In this document: one piece after another, positions 60,171-64,000 of the stretch
Position numbering within the stretch: position 1 is the stretch's first letter
Layout of the letters: each line of letters starts with the position of its first letter
From: JAAELZ01 sp965237995
Lineage (GTDB): Bacteria > Pseudomonadota > Gammaproteobacteria > Arenicellales > Poriferihabitantaceae
Direction of reading: 5' to 3'
DNA length: 64,000 nt
Assembly: GCA_965237995.1 (NCBI GenBank)
Contig: CBDEGO010000003.1
Location: 806,001-870,000 of the forward strand
Program-made: the position numbers and the translations under genes
The notes under the pieces: model-generated
Told to the model about the DNA's origin: nothing
Database searches by the model: none
The model's input: only the letters and a program-made list of their open reading frames with translations

Positions 60171-61142
60171 ATGTCAAACGATTACGAAGCAGGTCGACTG
60201 AACTTACCATTTGTTGGTCATTGCAGTTTCGCCAAAGCACCTATTTGCACCGACTGGAATAAGATCGATGCTGATGTAGCTATACTTGGCGTTCCGAACG
60301 ATATGGGCACCCAGTGGCGCTCTGGTGCTCGCTTTGGCCCACGCGGCATACGGGAAGCCTCTACCCTATTTTCGTTTGGTCACGGCGGCGCTTACGACTT
60401 TGAAGACGATAAAATGTACCTGACACAAGAACAGTGTCGCATGGTGGATGTTGGCGATGCAGATATCGTGCACACCGATATGCATAAAAGCCATGAAAAC
60501 ACCTACCACGCTGTATCGAAGATATTGCAAGCTGGTGCGATACCGGTTTGCTTAGGTGGTGATCACTCGGTACATGCGCCGATTATTCAAGCTTTCGAAA
60601 ACCACGGTCCAATCCATATTCTGCATTTTGACGCCCACTTAGATTTCGTCGATGAACGTCATGGGGTACGGTATGGCCACGGTAATCCACTGCGTCGCGC
60701 ATCGGAGATGGATCATATTGAAGGCATGACCCAAATGGGTATTCGTAATGTCTCATCCTCCAATAGTGACGATTACAATGCGGCACGCCGTGCTGGCTCA
60801 GATATTTTGTCCGTACGTGACGTTAGACGTCTCGGCGTTGAAGGTGTCGTTGACCGCATTCCAACAGATAAGAATTACTACATCACCATCGACATTGACG
60901 GGTTCGACCCCTCTATCGCGCCCGGCACAGGTACGCCCAGTCATGGAGGCTTTTTGTATTACGAAGTATTAGAAATAATACAAGCCGTTGCCATTCGCAG
61001 TCGCGGCAATATCATTGGTATTGATTTAGTGGAAGTCGCCCCTGCGTATGATCCAGCAGGCGTTACTTCCATTTTAGCTGCGCAGCTATTGCTCAATAGC
61101 ATCGGCTTCATCTTCCATGCAAAACAGGATACAAAAGCTTGA
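60171..61142 (+). CDS. Agmatinase/ureohydrolase family enzyme
   Basis: A 323-residue arginase-fold enzyme with manganese motifs GGDHSVHAPI, FDAHLDF and DIDGFDPS, and the agmatinase-type start DVAILGVPNDMGTQWRSGAR. It hydrolyses agmatine or a related guanidino compound such as guanidinobutyrate to an amine and urea. Agmatinase (speB) is the nearest label, but the substrate is not certain. It overlaps mltA by four bases. Confidence 0.88.
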   Translation: MSNDYEAGRLNLPFVGHCSFAKAPICTDWNKIDADVAILGVPNDMGTQWRSGARFGPRGIREASTLFSFGHGGAYDFEDDKMYLTQEQCRMVDVGDADIVHTDMHKSHENTYHAVSKILQAGAIPVCLGGDHSVHAPIIQAFENHGPIHILHFDAHLDFVDERHGVRYGHGNPLRRASEMDHIEGMTQMGIRNVSSSNSDDYNAARRAGSDILSVRDVRRLGVEGVVDRIPTDKNYYITIDIDGFDPSIAPGTGTPSHGGFLYYEVLEIIQAVAIRSRGNIIGIDLVEVAPAYDPAGVTSILAAQLLLNSIGFIFHAKQDTKA

Positions 61143-62269
61143 GTCGCCGAGAGTTAGTTTGCCGTGTTACTCGTATTAGCTGCCTTGCCCTATTAGGCTG
61201 CTTTCTCGTTGCATGTCAAACCACCAAGCCGGGAACAAATTTAAGTAAAACGATCACTTGGGCCAATTTACCCGGCTGGAATGCTGACCAGCACCTTGAA
61301 GCGTGGCCTGCCCTGATAAAAGGGTGCGTTAAGCTCAAGCAAAAACCACACTGGCAAAGTATTTGCCACAAGGCCGAACTGCTAGCCCCTACTGATAACC
61401 AAAGCGTACAGCACTTTTTTGAGCAGCACTTCACCCCGCAACAATTACTAGCAGAATCAGGCGAAAAACAGGGGTTAATTACAGGCTACTACGAGCCTTT
61501 ATTGCAAGGCAGTTACACCCCTGATGGTCGCTATCAATACCCTATCTACGGCCAGCCAGACGACTTACTAATAGTAGACCTATCTAGCTTATATCCAGAA
61601 TTAAAAGGCAAGCGAATACGTGGACGCATAGAAGGCAACACAGTGATGCCTTATTACTCTCGCGAGCAAATCGACCATGATGACACTCCACTAGCTGGCA
61701 ATGAATTATTGTGGGTAGATGACCGCGATGCTGCATTCTTTTTACAAATTCAAGGCTCGGGCCGTGTACAACTGCCCAACGGAAAAGTAGTCGGTGTGGG
61801 TTATGCCAATCAAAATGGTCACCCCTATGTATCAATTGGCAAATTACTCATTAACCGCGGTGAGTTGTTACGTGAAAACGTCAACCTATTTAGCATCAAA
61901 AGTTGGCTCAAGGAGCACCCAAGCAAAGCTAAACAACTTCTCAATGACAACCCTAGTTATGTCTTCTTTACCTTACGTAACGAAGTGAGCGAAGGCCCCA
62001 CGGGTTCAATGAACGTCCCTATCACGGCTGAGCGCAGCATCGCCATTGATCCAAAAGTCGTGCCGCTTGGCACTGCGATGTGGCTTTCCACCACGTATCC
62101 AGACGCAGAACGCTCTTCACTGCAAAAACTGGTGTTCGCGCAAGATACTGGTGGGGCAATTAAAGGGCGATTACGTGCAGACTTATTTTGGGGCACTGGT
62201 CAAGTTGCCGAGCAACGTGCCGGCAACATGAAGCAAAAAGGCGAGTTGTATATGCTTATCCCCAAATAA
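61139..62269 (+). CDS. mltA: Membrane-bound lytic murein transglycosylase A
   Basis: A 376-residue lipoprotein starting at TTG 61139, which overlaps the previous stop. The lipobox is LVAC with Cys26. MltA domain: GLITGYYEPLLQGSYTPDGR, YPIYGQPDDL, SREQIDHDDTPLAGNELLWV. The C-terminal 3D domain is VFAQDTGGAIKGRLRADLFW with catalytic Asp residues. It cleaves peptidoglycan to anhydromuropeptides at the outer membrane. Confidence 0.95.
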   Translation: MSRRELVCRVTRISCLALLGCFLVACQTTKPGTNLSKTITWANLPGWNADQHLEAWPALIKGCVKLKQKPHWQSICHKAELLAPTDNQSVQHFFEQHFTPQQLLAESGEKQGLITGYYEPLLQGSYTPDGRYQYPIYGQPDDLLIVDLSSLYPELKGKRIRGRIEGNTVMPYYSREQIDHDDTPLAGNELLWVDDRDAAFFLQIQGSGRVQLPNGKVVGVGYANQNGHPYVSIGKLLINRGELLRENVNLFSIKSWLKEHPSKAKQLLNDNPSYVFFTLRNEVSEGPTGSMNVPITAERSIAIDPKVVPLGTAMWLSTTYPDAERSSLQKLVFAQDTGGAIKGRLRADLFWGTGQVAEQRAGNMKQKGELYMLIPK

Positions 62270-62279
62270 GATAGACCAT

Positions 62280-62861
62280 CTATTGAACAGACTTAATTTT
62301 CTCGATCATTGCTGGATGATCCCATTCTCGCTCTCCAATGGCTCTGAAGATGATCTCCCCGCTAGAATTCAGAACATAAGTTGTGGGTAAGCCGTGTAAT
62401 GGCCAATCATTAAACGCTGTGTTTGCTGGGTCTATTAACAGTGGAAAGCCCACTTCAACCTCAGCGGTAAAACCAAAAACGGCATCATAATCTTCACCAG
62501 CGCTAATCGCGATGAGGTTGATACCTTGATCTTTGATTTGTTGCCAAGCACGGTTTAAAGCAGGCATTTCCGCTCGACACGGTGGGCACCACGTCGCCCA
62601 GAAGTTAATGACTAACGGCTTTCCGAGATAAGTGTCAAGTGTATGCACTTTAGCATCTAAGTCTTCCAGCTCAAAGGCAGGCGCCTGCAAACCGGGTTGC
62701 GCCGCTTCCAACAGATGCATAGGGTTTTCAGCGGAGTAACTGGTATTCCCTGCGACTAAACCAAAACCTATTAAGGCAAACACCAAGTACTTACGTATTC
62801 CTTTTAAATCAAGTTGTCTCGAAGTAAAAAATGTAAACACCTTTTTATTTAGGCGTAACAA
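62280..62861 (-). CDS. TlpA-family thiol-disulfide protein
   Basis: A 193-residue exported thioredoxin-like protein. Membrane anchor or signal at residues 24-44, active site FWATWCPPCRAEMPALNRAW (Cys92/Cys95), LHGLPTTYVLN cis-Pro loop. The start is a TTG at 62861, overlapping the clpA end by 17 bases; a GTG seven codons later is possible. It may reduce periplasmic disulfides. It converges with mltA. Confidence 0.9.
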   Translation of the reverse strand: MLRLNKKVFTFFTSRQLDLKGIRKYLVFALIGFGLVAGNTSYSAENPMHLLEAAQPGLQAPAFELEDLDAKVHTLDTYLGKPLVINFWATWCPPCRAEMPALNRAWQQIKDQGINLIAISAGEDYDAVFGFTAEVEVGFPLLIDPANTAFNDWPLHGLPTTYVLNSSGEIIFRAIGEREWDHPAMIEKIKSVQ

Positions 62862-64000
62862 TACAATGAAGCTGGCCTTTTTTAACTGTCACTTCAACAG
62901 AACCGCCGTTAACAAGATCACCAAACAGCAAGTCCTCAGCCAATGACCGCTTGATGTGTTCTTGGATAACGCGTGACATTGGCCTAGCGCCCATTGACTT
63001 ATCATAACCCTCTTTAGCCAGCCATTCTCTCGCTTTCTTATCAACGGTTAAGCTCACCTGTTTTTCTTCAAGTTGATGCTCTAGCTCTAAAATGAACTTA
63101 CCGACGATATGCAAGATGGTTGGCTCATCTAGCGGCTGAAAATGCACCATCGCATTTAAACGGTTGCGAAACTCCGGTGTAAAAAACTTCTTTATTGCCT
63201 CGGTGTTATCATGTTCCACTTCTCGTTCAACAAAACCCATAGTACTGCGCGCGGCATCGACGGCGCCGGCATTGGTTGTCATCACGATAATAATATTACG
63301 AAAATCTGCTTTACGGCCATTGTTGTCAGTTAAGGTACCGTAGTCCATTACCTGTAACAAGATATTGAATAAATCAGGGTGCGCCTTTTCAATTTCGTCG
63401 AGTAATAGTACGGCATGCGGATGTTTATTGACTGCATCCGTCAATAAACCACCTTGGTCAAAGCCCACATAACCCGGAGGCGCACCAATTAACCGAGAAA
63501 CGGTATGGCGCTCCATATATTCAGACATATCAAAGCGCAAAAACTCGATGCCCATTGTGTGAGCCAGCTGCTTTGTCACTTCGGTTTTTCCTACCCCCGT
63601 CGGGCCGGCAAACAGAAAAGAGCCAATCGGCTTGCTTTTATCTCCCAACCCAGCGCGCGACATTTTGATCGCTGAAGATAACGTAGAAATCGCTTTATCT
63701 TGACCAAACACCACCATTTTTAAATCGCGCTCTAAATTAGCTAACGACTTTTTATCTTCGGTAGACACTTGCTTAGGCGGGATGCGCGCCATGCTGGCAA
63801 CAATCGCTTCTACCTCTTTTACACCGATAGTTTTCTTACGCTTTGTAGCGGGTGCCAAGCGGGCTTTTGCTCCGGCTTCGTCCATTACGTCTATTGCGGT
63901 GTCAGGCAAGAAGCGCTCGCCTAAGTAACGCGATGCTAATTCAACTGCACTACGCAAGGCAGGAACCGTATACTTCACGCCATGGTGCTCTTCAAAACGA
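62845..64000 (-). CDS. clpA: ATP-dependent Clp protease ATPase subunit ClpA, C-terminal part cut by window edge
   Basis: The last 385 residues are seen: RFEEHHGVKYTVPALRSAVE at the edge, the second AAA+ domain with Walker A AGPTGVGKTEVTKQLA, Walker B AVLLLDEIEKAHPD, arginine-finger region FFTPEFRNRLNAMVHF and sensor 2 GARPMSRVIQEHI. The N-domain and first AAA+ domain lie beyond 64000. It unfolds substrates for ClpP. Confidence 0.97.
   Translation of the reverse strand, partial: RFEEHHGVKYTVPALRSAVELASRYLGERFLPDTAIDVMDEAGAKARLAPATKRKKTIGVKEVEAIVASMARIPPKQVSTEDKKSLANLERDLKMVVFGQDKAISTLSSAIKMSRAGLGDKSKPIGSFLFAGPTGVGKTEVTKQLAHTMGIEFLRFDMSEYMERHTVSRLIGAPPGYVGFDQGGLLTDAVNKHPHAVLLLDEIEKAHPDLFNILLQVMDYGTLTDNNGRKADFRNIIIVMTTNAGAVDAARSTMGFVEREVEHDNTEAIKKFFTPEFRNRLNAMVHFQPLDEPTILHIVGKFILELEHQLEEKQVSLTVDKKAREWLAKEGYDKSMGARPMSRVIQEHIKRSLAEDLLFGDLVNGGSVEVTVKKGQLHCIVTPK

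Noticed and set aside
1..64000. CRISPR array
   Set aside because: No set of regularly spaced identical repeats was found; the repeats present are attC-like sites, operators and att arms.

Overview
The window looks like chromosomal DNA of a marine gammaproteobacterium. The evidence is a proteorhodopsin-family gene, a complete ccmABCDEFGHI cytochrome c maturation operon, gammaproteobacterial-type htpX, ssb, yajR-like and uvrA neighbours, mltA and clpA, and Vibrio-like integron recombination sites. The species cannot be named from the sequence.

Layout. 1-10.4 kb: flotillin-like protein (cut by the window edge), an unusual microbial rhodopsin, a three-gene sugar-type ABC transporter with a TorT-like binding protein, a NarL-type response regulator, a hybrid histidine kinase and a HOT-like iron alcohol dehydrogenase. 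10.4-12.3 kb: a truncated methyltransferase, a frameshifted IS6-family insertion sequence and a BrnT-like toxin-antitoxin pair. 12.5-20.6 kb: tRNA-Ser, htpX, ssb, a YajR-like MFS transporter, uvrA, a GMC oxidoreductase and a HlyU-family gene. 20.6-23.6 kb and 45.3-48.1 kb: two halves of one integron-type gene cassette array. All cassettes are on the minus strand and are separated by attC-like sites, and no integron integrase is visible. 23.6-45.3 kb: an integrative element of about 21.8 kb lying inside that array. 48.3-64 kb: ordinary chromosome with an EamA transporter, a desaturase, gamma-carbonic anhydrase, the ccm operon, an agmatinase-like gene, mltA, a TlpA-like protein and the clpA 3-prime part.

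Main result. The integrative element entered an integron cassette gene through a 12-bp sequence (AACTTAAAATCC) that matches the anticodon-loop region of tRNA-Leu(UAA). The element still carries the 3-prime half of that tRNA, down to CCA, at its left end next to its integrase. Joining the two halves of the disrupted cassette gene (45338-45459 and 23397-23580) across the 12-bp core restores a 97-residue frame. A 30-bp repeat (27 of 30 identical) lies about 100 and 112 bases from the core on the two attP arms and probably represents integrase arm sites. The boundaries can therefore be read at the base level without a comparison genome.

Cargo. The element holds an integrase, a small HTH protein, a replication-type winged-helix protein, a second tyrosine recombinase with a small HTH partner, several gene fragments, an AbiE toxin-antitoxin pair with twin palindromic operators, and a catabolic block of about 13 kb. 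The block contains a TRAP transporter, a BisC/TorZ-type molybdoenzyme, an acyl-CoA ligase, enoyl-CoA hydratases (one internally deleted), an aldehyde dehydrogenase, a GcvT/DmdA-like demethylase and two LysR regulators. This set suggests import, reduction or demethylation, and CoA-dependent breakdown of a methylated sulfonium, sulfoxide or N-oxide compound. The substrate is inference.
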